Shown here in pieces: positions 26,296 to 36,488 of a DNA stretch of 64,000 nt (position 1 is the first letter of the stretch; every line of letters begins with the position of its first letter). The DNA lies in NCBI RefSeq assembly GCF_030824455.1, contig NZ_JAVBXR010000124.1, positions 1 to 64,000 on the forward strand. Direction: 5' to 3'. A model generated the notes under the pieces. That model ran no database searches and had not been told where the DNA came from. It worked only from the letters and a program-made list of their open reading frames with translations. A program made the translations under genes and the position numbers. The DNA comes from Desulfobulbus sp. (GTDB taxonomy: Bacteria > Desulfobacterota > Desulfobulbia > Desulfobulbales > Desulfobulbaceae).

Positions 26296-27570
26296 TTGAA
26301 GATTCAAGCTATTAACGGCTTTAAAGACATCCTCCCGGACACTGCGGTCCGCTGGCGGCACATAGAGCAACGGGCGCGCGATATTTTCGAACGTTTCGGC
26401 ATGCGCGAGATCCGCCTGCCGATCATGGAAAAGACCGAACTTTTTGTTCGCTCCATCGGCGAAGCCACCGACGTGGTGGAAAAAGAGATGTACACCTTTG
26501 TCGACAAGGGACAGACCATGCGGCCGGAGGCCACCGCCTCGATTATGCGGGCCTTTATCGAACACGGCCTGCATGTGCAGCAACCGGTCCAGCGGCTCTA
26601 CACCATTGGCCCCATGTTCCGCCACGAACGGCCGCAAAAGGGCCGTCTGCGCCAGTTTCATCAGCTGGACGCCGAGATCATCGGCGCAGTCGAGGCGCGC
26701 GTCGACGCGGAACTGATCGCCATGGGCCAGATGCTGCTCGACGAACTCGGCCTTGCGGTCAGCCTGGAGATCAATTCGCTCGGCTGCCCGGTGTGCCGTC
26801 CGCCTTTCAAGGCAGGACTGGTCGCCTTTCTCGAACAGCGTCACGAAGGCTTGTGTGAGGACTGCAAGCGCCGCACCCACACCAACCCCCTGCGGGTGCT
26901 TGACTGCAAAAAACCGACCTGTCGGGCGCTGGTGGAAAACGCACCTTCCCTGCTCGACGCCCTCTGCCCCGACTGCAACCGCCACTTCCGCGAGGTCCAG
27001 GAGGCGCTGCAATCGCTTGACATCGCCTTTAAAATCAATCCGTTCATGGTACGCGGCCTTGATTACTACACCCGCACCACCTTTGAGTTCCTCACCTCCG
27101 ATCTGGGGGCGCAGGCGGCGGTAGGCGCGGGCGGGCGCTACGACGGCCTGATCGAACAGCTCGGCGGCCCAGCCCTGTCCGGAATTGGCTTTGCCATGGG
27201 CCTAGAACGGATTGCCCTGTTGATGGAGCAGCAAAGCGACAAGCCGCAGCCCGGCGATTCAATGGACATTTTTCTGGCCGCGCTCGGCGACAAAACGCTT
27301 GCGCCCTGCGGCCAGCTGGCCCATCTGCTGCGCAAACAGGGACTCAGGGCGGCGATTGACTACAGCGGTCGGGGCCTGAAGGCGCAGCTCAAGCAGGCGG
27401 GGCGGGTCAACGCCCGCTTCACCCTGATAGTCGGCGACGACGAGTGGGACCGGCAGCAAGGCATCCTCAGAAACATGGCCACCCAGGAACAGCAGCCCTT
27501 TGACCTCGGCGGCACGCCCGAGCAACAGAGCCTGCGCCTGCTCGGGCTGGTGCAGCCGACAACCAACTGA
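26296..27570 (+). CDS. hisS: histidine--tRNA ligase
   Basis: 424 residues, class II aminoacyl-tRNA synthetase that charges tRNA-His. Motif 1 is near residues 35-60, and motif 2 is MFRHERPQKGRLRQFHQ with the ATP-binding Arg. The histidine-specific motif RGLDYYTRTTFEF is present, and motif 3 is in GIGFAMGLERI. A C-terminal anticodon-binding domain runs from about residue 330. The insertion domain is cysteine-rich (CPVC, CEDC, CPDC), which may bind zinc. I place the start at TTG 26296, preceded by GGAG; the upstream open frame is not family-like. aspS follows 77 bp downstream, so the two synthetases may share a transcript. Confidence 0.95.
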   Translation: MKIQAINGFKDILPDTAVRWRHIEQRARDIFERFGMREIRLPIMEKTELFVRSIGEATDVVEKEMYTFVDKGQTMRPEATASIMRAFIEHGLHVQQPVQRLYTIGPMFRHERPQKGRLRQFHQLDAEIIGAVEARVDAELIAMGQMLLDELGLAVSLEINSLGCPVCRPPFKAGLVAFLEQRHEGLCEDCKRRTHTNPLRVLDCKKPTCRALVENAPSLLDALCPDCNRHFREVQEALQSLDIAFKINPFMVRGLDYYTRTTFEFLTSDLGAQAAVGAGGRYDGLIEQLGGPALSGIGFAMGLERIALLMEQQSDKPQPGDSMDIFLAALGDKTLAPCGQLAHLLRKQGLRAAIDYSGRGLKAQLKQAGRVNARFTLIVGDDEWDRQQGILRNMATQEQQPFDLGGTPEQQSLRLLGLVQPTTN

Positions 27571-27647
27571 CCACGCGCCCGGCCTCTTTTCCGCCGCATT
27601 TTCCGGATTCGCCTGCGGGCGGGTCCGCTCATTTTTGGAGAACAGTT

Positions 27648-29435
<1,788 letters not shown>

Positions 29436-29455
29436 CCGCCCGCTCCACAAAAAAC

Positions 29456-29492
29456 GCCGGAATCGACTCAGTTCGATTCCGGCTTTTTTTTT
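29456..29492 (+). terminator. Rho-independent terminator after aspS
   Basis: Inverted repeat GCCGGAATCGA and TCGATTCCGGC with a short loop (29456-29483), followed by nine T. Placed 20 bp after the aspS stop. Confidence 0.9.
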
Positions 29493-29559
29493 CACGACAA
29501 TCCCTGCGCAGCCAGTCGGCGGCGCTGCCCGCCCGTCGCTCCCGTCCTGTTCGTGCTGA

Positions 29560-30297
29560 TCAGCCCTGTTCCCGCCAACTTCCCTCAAGCAACAGCTCAT
29601 GCGGCCGAAAGGCGTTCTTGTAGCTCATGCCGGCATGCCCGTCGATCCAGTAGCCGAGATAGAGGAGATCGATCTGGCGGGTGAGGCAGATGTGGTTGAG
29701 GGTGAGGATGTTCAAGGTGCCCGGGCTGCGCCAGCCCTGTTCCGGATCAAAGAAAAAATAAACCGCGTTCAACCAGTTGGGCGCGCCGTCGACCACCGCC
29801 ACCCCGAGCAACTGCTCGCCCACCCGATAGCGGATCTCAAAACAGCGACTGATGCTGGTGATGAAAAACCCGGAATAATAGCTTTCCGCGTCGCTGCGCC
29901 CCTCGGGAAAACGGGTGGAGAGAAAGCGCTGCAACAAGGCCAGATTCTCCCGGGACATGGTCAGGGGCGCGATCTCCACCGCCACGTCCTGGTTCTTTTG
30001 CCACACCCGCCGCTGATTGCGGTTGGGCCGAAAGCGCTCCGGCCGCAGTCGGATCGGCACGCACAGGCTGCACCCTGGACAGCGCATGTTGTACATGCAG
30101 TTGCCGTTGCGCCGATACCCGGCGGCGAGAAATTCGCCCATGGTCACGTCGCTCATCCGCCCCAGCGCCGCCTGGTGGTACACGGCCGTGGTCGATATTC
30201 CATAAGGACACTCGGCGGCGGCGTTGACAAAAAACCGCTCCAATTCCTCGGCAAGGCCGGGCGGCAGCACGCCGCGAGCGGCCTCTTTCTCGATCAT
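29560..30297 (-). CDS. bpt: aminoacyl-tRNA--protein transferase (Ate1/Bpt family)
   Basis: 245 residues. Transfers an amino acid (Leu for characterised bacterial Bpt; Arg for eukaryotic Ate1) from tRNA to proteins with N-terminal Asp or Glu, feeding the N-degron pathway. Family marks: ECPYGISTTAVYHQ near the N-terminus, then GNCMYNMRCPGCSLCVPIRL with the conserved Cys cluster. It continues with YSGFFITSI, YFFFDPEQGWRSPGTLNIL and LYLGYWIDGHAGMSYKNAFRPHELL. The ATG at 30297 has GGGAGG ahead; longer frames would run into gdhA. It is the last gene of the mqnB-mqnD-mobA-gdhA-bpt run, 16 bp after the gdhA stop. Confidence 0.9.
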   Translation of the reverse strand: MIEKEAARGVLPPGLAEELERFFVNAAAECPYGISTTAVYHQAALGRMSDVTMGEFLAAGYRRNGNCMYNMRCPGCSLCVPIRLRPERFRPNRNQRRVWQKNQDVAVEIAPLTMSRENLALLQRFLSTRFPEGRSDAESYYSGFFITSISRCFEIRYRVGEQLLGVAVVDGAPNWLNAVYFFFDPEQGWRSPGTLNILTLNHICLTRQIDLLYLGYWIDGHAGMSYKNAFRPHELLLEGSWREQG

Positions 30298-30313
30298 TGC
30301 GCGCCTCCCACGG

Positions 30314-31663
30314 CTACACCAACCCCTGATCGAGCACGGCGCTGGCCACCTTGACAAATCCGGCGATGTTCGCCCCGGCGAGGTAATCACCCTCCTGACC
30401 ATAGGCAGCGGCGGCGTCCAGGCAGGTGTGATGGATGCCGTGAATAATAGCGCGCAGGCGGGCGTCCACCTCGTCGCGCGACCAGCTGAGCCGCATCGAA
30501 TCCTGGGCCATCTCCAACCCGGAAACCGCCACGCCGCCGGCATTGGCGGCCTTGGCCGGACCGAACAGGACGTTGTTGCCGCGAAAAACTGCAATGGCTT
30601 CGGGTGTCGAGGGCATATTGGCGCCCTCACAGATCAGCCGCACTCCGCCGTCGACCAGATGCTGGGCGTCGAGGCCGTTGATTTCGTTATGCGTGGCGCC
30701 CGGCAGGGCGCAATCCGCCGAATGCCGCCACAGCGGGTTCGAGTCGCTGGCCGGATCAACCGGAACATACACGGCGTCGGGAAAATATTGGCAGTATTCC
30801 TGGAGACGACCGCGACGGATATTTTTGATCGCCTTGACGCAGTCCAGCTTGGCCGCGTCAATGCCGGCCTCGTCGTACACATAGCCACAGGAATCGGACA
30901 TGGTCAGGGCCTTGCCGCCCATCTGGAGAATCTTCTCCACCGTGAACTGGGCGACGTTGCCCGATCCTGAAACCAAACAGCGTTTGCCTGCCAGGGTTTC
31001 ACCCCGGGTGGCCAGCATTTCGGCGGCAAAGTAGACCACGCCGTAGCCGGTGGCCTCGGGCCGAATCAGGCTGCCGCCCCAGGCCAACCCCTTGCCGGTG
31101 AGCGCCCCGGTGAATTTGTTCCGCAGTTTTTTATACATCCCAAACAGATAGCCGATCTCGCGCGCGCCCACGCCGACGTCGCCGGCCGGCACGTCGGTGT
31201 CCTCGCCGATATGGCGGAACAGCTCGGCCATGAAGGCCTGACAGAACCGCATGACCTCGGCGTCGGAACGACCCCTGGGGTCAAAATCCGCGCCGCCCTT
31301 GCCGCCGCCCAGGGGCAGGGTGGTCAGGCTGTTTTTGAACACCTGTTCAAAGGCAAGGAATTTGATAATCGAGAGATTGACGGTGGAATGAAAGCGCAGG
31401 CCGCCCTTGTAGGGGCCAATGGCGGAACTCATCTCCACCCGATAGCCGCGATTGACGTGGACCGCACCCTGGTCGTCCATCCAGGGAACGCGAAACAGGA
31501 TCATTCGCTCCGGCTCGACCAACCGCTCGAGCAGCGCCTGCCGGCGGTATTCCGGACGACGTTCCAGCACCGGCGCGAGGGTGGCGAGGAATTCGCCGAC
31601 CGCCTGATGAAATTCGCGCTGCTCGGGGTCGCGCTGGACAACGGTTGCCAGAATCTGCTCCAT
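30314..31663 (-). CDS. gdhA: NADP-type glutamate dehydrogenase
   Basis: 449 residues, the normal length of the hexameric bacterial enzyme that interconverts 2-oxoglutarate plus ammonia and glutamate. Visible motifs are RVEMSSAIGPYKGGLRFHSTVN, LPLGGGKGGADFDP with the catalytic Lys, PAGDVGVGAREIGYLFG, and the nucleotide-binding GSGNVAQF. The C-terminal half ends with ADCALPGATHNEI and GANMPSTPEA. It resembles E. coli-type GdhA, which usually uses NADPH for assimilation. It lies 16 bp after mobA and 16 bp before bpt, so it is probably co-transcribed with menaquinone and molybdenum-cofactor genes, an unusual grouping. Confidence 0.95.
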   Translation of the reverse strand: MEQILATVVQRDPEQREFHQAVGEFLATLAPVLERRPEYRRQALLERLVEPERMILFRVPWMDDQGAVHVNRGYRVEMSSAIGPYKGGLRFHSTVNLSIIKFLAFEQVFKNSLTTLPLGGGKGGADFDPRGRSDAEVMRFCQAFMAELFRHIGEDTDVPAGDVGVGAREIGYLFGMYKKLRNKFTGALTGKGLAWGGSLIRPEATGYGVVYFAAEMLATRGETLAGKRCLVSGSGNVAQFTVEKILQMGGKALTMSDSCGYVYDEAGIDAAKLDCVKAIKNIRRGRLQEYCQYFPDAVYVPVDPASDSNPLWRHSADCALPGATHNEINGLDAQHLVDGGVRLICEGANMPSTPEAIAVFRGNNVLFGPAKAANAGGVAVSGLEMAQDSMRLSWSRDEVDARLRAIIHGIHHTCLDAAAAYGQEGDYLAGANIAGFVKVASAVLDQGLV

Positions 31664-31679
31664 GCCGCTCCTTGTGCCC

Positions 31680-32297
31680 TTATCCTTCGATTGGATTGCC
31701 CGAGGTCGCGGGCGCGTCGGCCAGATCCTCGGGGGTATTGACGTTGCGCCACGAAGACTGCAGATGCTGAGGCGGCCGCGGCGTCCACACCCCGCCCGCC
31801 GCCTGCAACCGGCTCATCCGCCGATGCCCGCCGGCGGCCAACTCTTCCAGCAACCGCCGACAGGACTGATCGTAGTAGGCCAGCAAGGGCTCGATCCGGC
31901 CGTCGCCCGCCAGTTCCGGCATAATCGCCGCCACCCCGGGCCGCCTGCAATCCAGCAGCCATTGCAGGGCCTCTTCCTCCATATCCGGCAGATCGCAGGC
32001 CGCCACCAGCCAGGAAACCTGGGGGTAGGCGCGGAAGGCGGCAAGAATGCCGGCAAGCGGGCCGGCAAGCTCCGGCGCGTCGTCCACCCGCAGCGCCTGG
32101 GCAAGTGATGCGGGCAGGTCTCCGGCGCCGGCGATCACCACCTGTTCGACCTTGCGCCCCAGGATGGTTGCGGTCCGTTCAATCCAGGTCTGGCCATCCT
32201 GTTGGAGCAGATGTTTGGGCGCGCCCATGCGGCGACTCCGGCCGCCAATCAGCACGCAGCCCCACACCGAAACTTCCTCCGGGCGTCCCAACCTCAT
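31680..32297 (-). CDS. mobA: molybdenum cofactor guanylyltransferase
   Basis: 205 residues. Attaches GMP to molybdopterin to form the bis-MGD cofactor of DMSO-reductase-family enzymes such as formate dehydrogenases. The N-terminal nucleotide-binding signature GCVLIGGRSRRMGAPKHLL is diagnostic. Also seen are APELAGPLAGIL, WLVAACDLPDM with the metal-binding Asp, and the C-terminal WRNVNTPEDL. The ATG at 32297 overlaps the mqnD stop codon by four bases (ATGA), showing translational coupling. A MoaE-like gene elsewhere in the window (57332-57694) also bears on this cofactor. Confidence 0.9.
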   Translation of the reverse strand: MRLGRPEEVSVWGCVLIGGRSRRMGAPKHLLQQDGQTWIERTATILGRKVEQVVIAGAGDLPASLAQALRVDDAPELAGPLAGILAAFRAYPQVSWLVAACDLPDMEEEALQWLLDCRRPGVAAIMPELAGDGRIEPLLAYYDQSCRRLLEELAAGGHRRMSRLQAAGGVWTPRPPQHLQSSWRNVNTPEDLADAPATSGNPIEG

Positions 32298-33127
32298 ATC
32301 GGGTCCGGGATCCTGGGAAAAAGCCCGGCCTCCGCACCGCGCCGCAGCAACTCGCGCACCGCATGCAGCCCTTCTTCGCCCAGATCCCTGGAGTAATGGT
32401 TCACATACAACCCAATGTGGCTGTTGATCACCTCCGGCTCCATCTCCTGGGCATGCTCCCGGATATAACTCCAGCCCTCGGCCGGATGGGCGTCGGCCCA
32501 GCGGATGCTGGCCGCAATGGCCGCCTCGATTGCAGCACGCAGGGGCTCCGACAGGGTTTTGCGGGCGGCGATGCAGCCCAGCGGAATCGGCAGGCCGGTG
32601 GTTTGCTCCCACCACAGCCCCAGATCCTGGACGCACTCCAACCCCAACTGTTGATAGGTAAACCTACTTTCGTGGATGATCACGCCGGCGTCGACCTCGC
32701 CGCTGGCAATCGCCGCCATGATCCGGTCAAAGCGCAGCACCGTCAGGTTGGCGCAGGCCGGCTGGTAGAGCCGCAGCAGCAAGGCCGCCGTGGTGTAGGC
32801 GCCGGGCACGGCAATCCGCCAATCAGCCATGTCAACCGGTTTGTCGCCGGAACCGGTGATCAGCAAGGGACCGCAGCCCCGGCCCAGGGCGGCGCCGGCG
32901 CGGAGCAGGGCGTACCGGTCCAGCACATGCCCCAGGGCGTGGAAGGAGAGCTTGGTCACGTCCAACCGCCCCTGCAGCGCCCAGTCGTTGAGAGTTTCCA
33001 CATCCTCGAGCAACGGCGCGGAAAAACGCGCCCCGGCCATCGGCGTCCGGCCGTGGGCCAGACCGTTGAAGATGTAGGTGTCGTTGGGACAGGGGGAATA
33101 TCCGAGGGAGAGCACGATATCAGCCAT
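32294..33127 (-). CDS. mqnD: 1,4-dihydroxy-6-naphthoate synthase
   Basis: 277 residues. Converts cyclic de-hypoxanthine futalosine to 1,4-dihydroxy-6-naphthoate in the futalosine route to menaquinone. The two-lobed periplasmic-binding-protein-like fold is recognisable, with the family signature LGYSPCPNDTYIFNGL at the start, LLEDVETLNDWAL, VTKLSFHALG, and the central VDAGVIIHESRFTYQQLGL. The last segment, INSHIGLYVNHYSRDLGEEG, is also typical. Start and stop overlap the neighbours (8 bp with mqnB, 4 bp with mobA). Confidence 0.93.
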   Translation of the reverse strand: MADIVLSLGYSPCPNDTYIFNGLAHGRTPMAGARFSAPLLEDVETLNDWALQGRLDVTKLSFHALGHVLDRYALLRAGAALGRGCGPLLITGSGDKPVDMADWRIAVPGAYTTAALLLRLYQPACANLTVLRFDRIMAAIASGEVDAGVIIHESRFTYQQLGLECVQDLGLWWEQTTGLPIPLGCIAARKTLSEPLRAAIEAAIAASIRWADAHPAEGWSYIREHAQEMEPEVINSHIGLYVNHYSRDLGEEGLHAVRELLRRGAEAGLFPRIPDPI

Positions 33128-33779
33128 GCGACAATCCTTTGACCACAGCGGCCGCGACCTCGCCGCACCGAGCGCAGGCTTCGCGCAATCGCCAGCTGTG
33201 CAGATTGCGGTCTTCGACCAGGTTGGAGATGCACCGCAGTTCGAGCAGCGGCAGGGCAAACTGTTGACAGACCCGGGCGGCGGCGGCGCCCTCCATGTTT
33301 TCGCAAAGAGCCCGGTGGGTTTGCGCCAAGAGCGCGCCCCGCCGGCGGGAGCCGCTGACGCAGCTGACGGTGACAAACGGGCCGCAGTGAAAGGGAACGG
33401 AGCTGCTGGTCAACACCGCCGCCGCCCTGGCCAGCAGGTTGCGGTCCAGCTCAAAGGCGTCGACAATTTCAAGCGAAGCGCCCCGCAGCAGCTCGATCTC
33501 TTCCCCATGGCAGACGCCCAGATCGCCAAGGATCTCGCGTTCCGCCAGGCACAGGTCAAGCAGATCGGCGCCGCCGTTTTCCCGACAATAAGCGCCCGCG
33601 ACCCCGAAATTAACCACGCCTTGAACGCGCACGGCTGATAGAGCCACAAACGCAGTCAAGCGCACCGCCGCCTCGACCGGCCCGACGCCGGTGATCAGCG
33701 AGAGGAAGGGAACCTCCGGCGGACACGCGCGGAGAAAGGCGTCCATCTCAAAAGCGGTTGCAGCAGCGACGAGGAACAT
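33120..33779 (-). CDS. mqnB: futalosine hydrolase
   Basis: 219 residues, nucleoside phosphorylase-like fold. Removes hypoxanthine from futalosine in menaquinone synthesis. Supporting segments are LVAAATAFEMDAFL, the Gly-rich LITGVGPVEAAVRL, VVNFGVAGAY, and the purine-binding ENMEGAAAARVCQQFALPLLELRCISN with the catalytic-type Glu and the following strand. It is the first gene of the mqnB-mqnD-mobA-gdhA-bpt run and its stop overlaps mqnD by 8 bp. The mqnA and mqnC steps of the pathway are not in this window. Confidence 0.92.
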   Translation of the reverse strand: MFLVAAATAFEMDAFLRACPPEVPFLSLITGVGPVEAAVRLTAFVALSAVRVQGVVNFGVAGAYCRENGGADLLDLCLAEREILGDLGVCHGEEIELLRGASLEIVDAFELDRNLLARAAAVLTSSSVPFHCGPFVTVSCVSGSRRRGALLAQTHRALCENMEGAAAARVCQQFALPLLELRCISNLVEDRNLHSWRLREACARCGEVAAAVVKGLSHG

Positions 33780-33894
33780 GGGGCGTTGAGTGACCTATCC
33801 TGTGGAGAGCGCATGACGCGGACGGCGATTGCAACGGCGCACGGTTGAACCGGGAGTGTCAATCATGCCATGCTTTCTTGCGACGCGGGGTGAA

Positions 33895-33922
33895 TTGACC
33901 AAGACTTTTCCGGCAATGTAAA
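33895..33922 (+). promoter_or_regulatory. weak candidate promoter of queA
   Basis: TTGACC (33895-33900) and TGTAAA (33917-33922) with a 16-bp spacer, about 60 bp before the queA ATG. The -10 element is only a four-of-six match. Confidence 0.33.
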
Positions 33923-33981
33923 GTAGGTTGTCGAGCTTTGCAAGAAAATCACCCCTTGTTTATTGCCCTGTTTTATTTCCC

Positions 33982-35088
33982 ATGATTGACTTTCATCACC
34001 GGTTGGCGGCCTATGATTACGACCTGCCGCCGGACCGCATAGCCCAGTTCCCGGCGCCCGAACGCGACGCCTCCCGCCTGTTGGTGCTTGACTCCAATGC
34101 TCCGGATCTTGCCCACCGCCGGTTTGCCGATATCCTCGACTACCTCAGGCCCTCGGACCTGCTGGTCGTCAACACCACCCGCGTTTTTCCGGCCCGCCTG
34201 CTGGGCGCCAAACAGACCGGCGGCAAAGCGGAACTGTTTCTGCTCAATTTTCCCCAGCCCACAGCCGCCATGCTCGACCCTTCCGTCCCCTGGCGGGAGG
34301 CAACGGCGACGGCGCTGATCAAGAGTTCCAAACGCCCCAAAATTGGCAGCCTGCTGCTGTTTGGCGCGCAACTTCGAGCCCGGGTTGACGCGCTGGCCGC
34401 TGACGGCAAGGCCGAGGTGACCCTTCAGTACAAACCGGACGGCGAGCAGTCGCTGGAGGCGCTGCTCGAGGCGCACGGCCGGATGCCGCTGCCGCCCTAC
34501 ATCAGCCGGCCGGACGGCAACTCCGGCGAAGATCTGCACCGCTACCAGACCCGTTATGCCCGCCAAACCGGATCGGTGGCCGCCCCCACCGCCGGCCTGC
34601 ACTTCAGCGACGCGCTGCTGGCGGAGATCCGGGCCAAGGGCGTGGACATCGCCAGCGTCGTGCTGCACGTCGGCTACGGCACCTTTGCGCCGGTTCGGGC
34701 TGAAGACATCCGCGACCACCGCATCCATCGGGAGCAGGTGGAAGTCTCAAAGGAAACCGCGGAAAAAATCAATCAAACCAAAGCAGCCGGCGGCAGGATC
34801 TGGGCCGTGGGCACCACCACGGCGCGCACCCTGGAATTTGCCGTCGACGAGCAGGGCCGCGTGCAACCGGGAAGCGGGGACTGCGACCTGTTCATCTACC
34901 CCGGCTTTCAATTTCGGGTGATCGACAATCTGATCACCAACTTTCATCTGCCCAAATCTTCGTTGCTCTTTCTGGTGTCCGCCCTTGCCGGCAGGGAGCG
35001 AATTCTCGACGCCTACCAGGAAGCGATCAACGCCTCCTACCGCTTCTTTTCCTATGGCGACGCCATGGCCATCATCACCAAGCGGTGA
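33982..35088 (+). CDS. queA: S-adenosylmethionine:tRNA ribosyltransferase-isomerase
   Basis: 368 residues. Transfers and isomerises the ribosyl group of SAM onto preQ1-modified tRNA to form epoxyqueuosine. Family signatures: YDYDLPPDRIAQFPAPERDASRLLVL at the N-terminus, LLVVNTTRVFPARLLG, MPLPPYI, RYQTRYA and SVAAPTAGLHF. The C-terminal half has LHVGYGTFAPVR, HREQVEVS, and DNLITNFHLPKSSLLFLVSAL. The ATG at 33982 begins at the family start; the 18 upstream in-frame codons have no family support. Confidence 0.95.
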   Translation: MIDFHHRLAAYDYDLPPDRIAQFPAPERDASRLLVLDSNAPDLAHRRFADILDYLRPSDLLVVNTTRVFPARLLGAKQTGGKAELFLLNFPQPTAAMLDPSVPWREATATALIKSSKRPKIGSLLLFGAQLRARVDALAADGKAEVTLQYKPDGEQSLEALLEAHGRMPLPPYISRPDGNSGEDLHRYQTRYARQTGSVAAPTAGLHFSDALLAEIRAKGVDIASVVLHVGYGTFAPVRAEDIRDHRIHREQVEVSKETAEKINQTKAAGGRIWAVGTTTARTLEFAVDEQGRVQPGSGDCDLFIYPGFQFRVIDNLITNFHLPKSSLLFLVSALAGRERILDAYQEAINASYRFFSYGDAMAIITKR

Positions 35089-35128
35089 TCCCGCGCCAAA
35101 ATCAACAAGCCCGCACTTCGGAGCCTCG

Positions 35129-35159
35129 AAAATAAAAAACCCGGCACAGGGCCGGGTTT
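35129..35159 (-). terminator. terminator between queA and the FmdB-type gene
   Basis: Perfect 9-bp stem AAACCCGGC/GCCGGGTTT (35137-35159) with a five-base loop. On the minus strand it is followed by a T-rich run (complement of 35129-35139), so it mainly ends the minus-strand zinc-ribbon transcript; on the plus strand only three T follow. Confidence 0.75.
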
Positions 35160-35181
35160 GCACGCGCCAAGGAGCAAGCGA

Positions 35182-35466
35182 TCAGGTGGCGGCCGGACAA
35201 TTGCAGCAACCGCCGCCGCTCGGGCAAGAGGCCCCGCCGCTGTCCGCGCTGGCCGTTCCGCTCCCCGCGGCGGTCTTGCCGCTGGCGCATCCGCTGTATC
35301 CGTCGTTGTACCAGCCGCCGCCCTTGAGCTGAAAGGAACTCATGGAAATCAGCTTGCGCACCTCGCCGCCGCACCCAGGGCAGACCGAGAGGGGCGCATC
35401 GGCGATACGCTGTTGAACTTCAAAGACTTTTTTGCATCCACTGCATTCATACTCATACACAGGCAT
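35182..35466 (-). CDS. FmdB-family zinc ribbon protein
   Basis: 94 residues. The N-terminal 40 residues are the FmdB/CxxC_CxxC regulatory zinc ribbon: MPVYEYECSGCKKVFEV and CPGCGGEVRKLIS, with two CxxC pairs. This is followed by SSFQLKGGGWYNDGY, also usual for the family. The last 35 residues are Gly/Ser/Ala-rich with four more Cys (SCPSGGGCCNC), an extension of unknown purpose. Members are named after a putative regulator of formamidase genes, but the function is not established. Confidence 0.85.
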   Translation of the reverse strand: MPVYEYECSGCKKVFEVQQRIADAPLSVCPGCGGEVRKLISMSSFQLKGGGWYNDGYSGCASGKTAAGSGTASADSGGASCPSGGGCCNCPAAT

Positions 35467-35828
35467 GGCGCCACCTCACAACTCTCTATATTAAGGTTAA
35501 GACGAGACCGAAACTTCAAACAGGGCAAAGATAATGTTTCCCGCCCCCCCTGTCAACTCCCCATCAGAAATAATCCCTCTTCTCGCCGGCCTTACAGGAT
35601 CACCATTCATCATCTTGGTTTCTCAATAAAAACCGCTTACAACCGGCATTCTTCAATCATGCGCCCCTGATCGATCAACAAGGACCGCGCCGAACCTGCT
35701 TGTAGATCCATTATTCCCACTGCATCTTAACAAAACAATTGCGTTGACGCCCTCCATGCTCTATCATTACGCTTATCGCAACCAGAAGCGACCTGTACTC
35801 ATCCAAACTTAATACGCAGGAGAAACCA
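35467..35828. other. divergent intergenic region between the zinc-ribbon gene and mucR
   Basis: AT-richer than the flanks. Contains a candidate mucR promoter (35739-35767). Short frames here have no protein character. I see no terminator or structured RNA in the first 250 bp. Confidence 0.5.
35739..35767 (+). promoter_or_regulatory. candidate mucR promoter
   Basis: TTGCGT (35739-35744) and TATCAT (35762-35767) with a 17-bp spacer, 61 bp before the mucR ATG. The -10 element matches at five of six positions; the -35 element is weak. Confidence 0.4.
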
Positions 35829-36272
35829 ATGAGTAAATCTCTCGTTGAAATGACCGCCGAGATCATCCAGTCCCAAATCAGCAGCAAGCAGATGTCCACT
35901 GAAGAAATAAAGGCGGCTCTTAACGATACATTTCAAACCCTTAAAACACTTCAGGACTCCGAGGCCGTTGGCGTTGAAGCCGAACCGGAGGAGACCAATC
36001 CTGTTATAGATCCCAAAAAATCAATTCAAAAGAACAAAATCATCTGTTTGGAATGTGGGCAGGAGTTCAAGATGCTCTCCCCCAAACATCTCAAATCGCA
36101 CAACCTCAACTCCAAGGAATACCGAAAAAAACATGGTTTTTCCGCTCGGCAGCCGCTCTGCGCCAAAGCGCTGTCTGAAAAACGTTCGCAATCGGGCAAA
36201 GAGCGAGGTTTGCCGGACAATCTGCGCAAAGCAATAGAGATGCGGACCAAGGACGTCAACAAAAAGAAATAA
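35829..36272 (+). CDS. MucR/Ros-family zinc-finger transcriptional regulator
   Basis: 147 residues. The C-terminal half is the Ros/MucR zinc-finger domain: IICLECGQEFKMLSPKHLKSHNLNSKEYRKKHGF, with Cys2-His2 ligands, followed by LPLCAKALSEKRS-type basic residues (here QPLCAKALSEKRSQ). The N-terminal half has the MTAEIIQSQISSKQMSTEEI oligomerisation motif. In alphaproteobacteria MucR proteins are H-NS-like silencers and global regulators. Members are common in Desulfobacterota, where roles are unknown. The gene stands alone and is followed by a 19-bp perfect hairpin. Confidence 0.88.
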   Translation: MSKSLVEMTAEIIQSQISSKQMSTEEIKAALNDTFQTLKTLQDSEAVGVEAEPEETNPVIDPKKSIQKNKIICLECGQEFKMLSPKHLKSHNLNSKEYRKKHGFSARQPLCAKALSEKRSQSGKERGLPDNLRKAIEMRTKDVNKKK

Positions 36273-36300
36273 CGTCGCGCTCTTCGTTTTTTGTTCCATG

Positions 36301-36342
36301 GCCAAGGGCAGCGGCAATCTCCGGATTGCCGCTGCCCTTGGC
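36301..36342 (+). repeat. perfect 19-bp inverted repeat with 4-bp loop
   Basis: The left arm begins GCCAAGGGCAGCGGC, the loop is TCCG and the right arm is the exact complement, giving a 42-base hairpin 28 bp after mucR. No T-run follows on either strand, so it is not a canonical Rho-independent terminator. It may still end transcription, protect the mucR mRNA 3' end, or be a mobile palindromic repeat. Confidence 0.85.
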
Positions 36343-36488
36343 GCTCACTTGAACAACGCTCGGGCGGCATGCGCTTACCACCGGTCGCCTCCGCGCCAGG
36401 GACGCCGTTTCTCCGCAGCACCGACAGCAGGCTCCACGCTTGCGCGCCTTGATCCCGTTCTTCACCATCAACCGACAAACAACTCACG

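Noticed and set aside
30298-30630. N-terminal extension of the aminoacyl-tRNA--protein transferase into gdhA
   Set aside because: The extension is a frame-shifted reading of gdhA; the family start with GGGAGG is at 30297.
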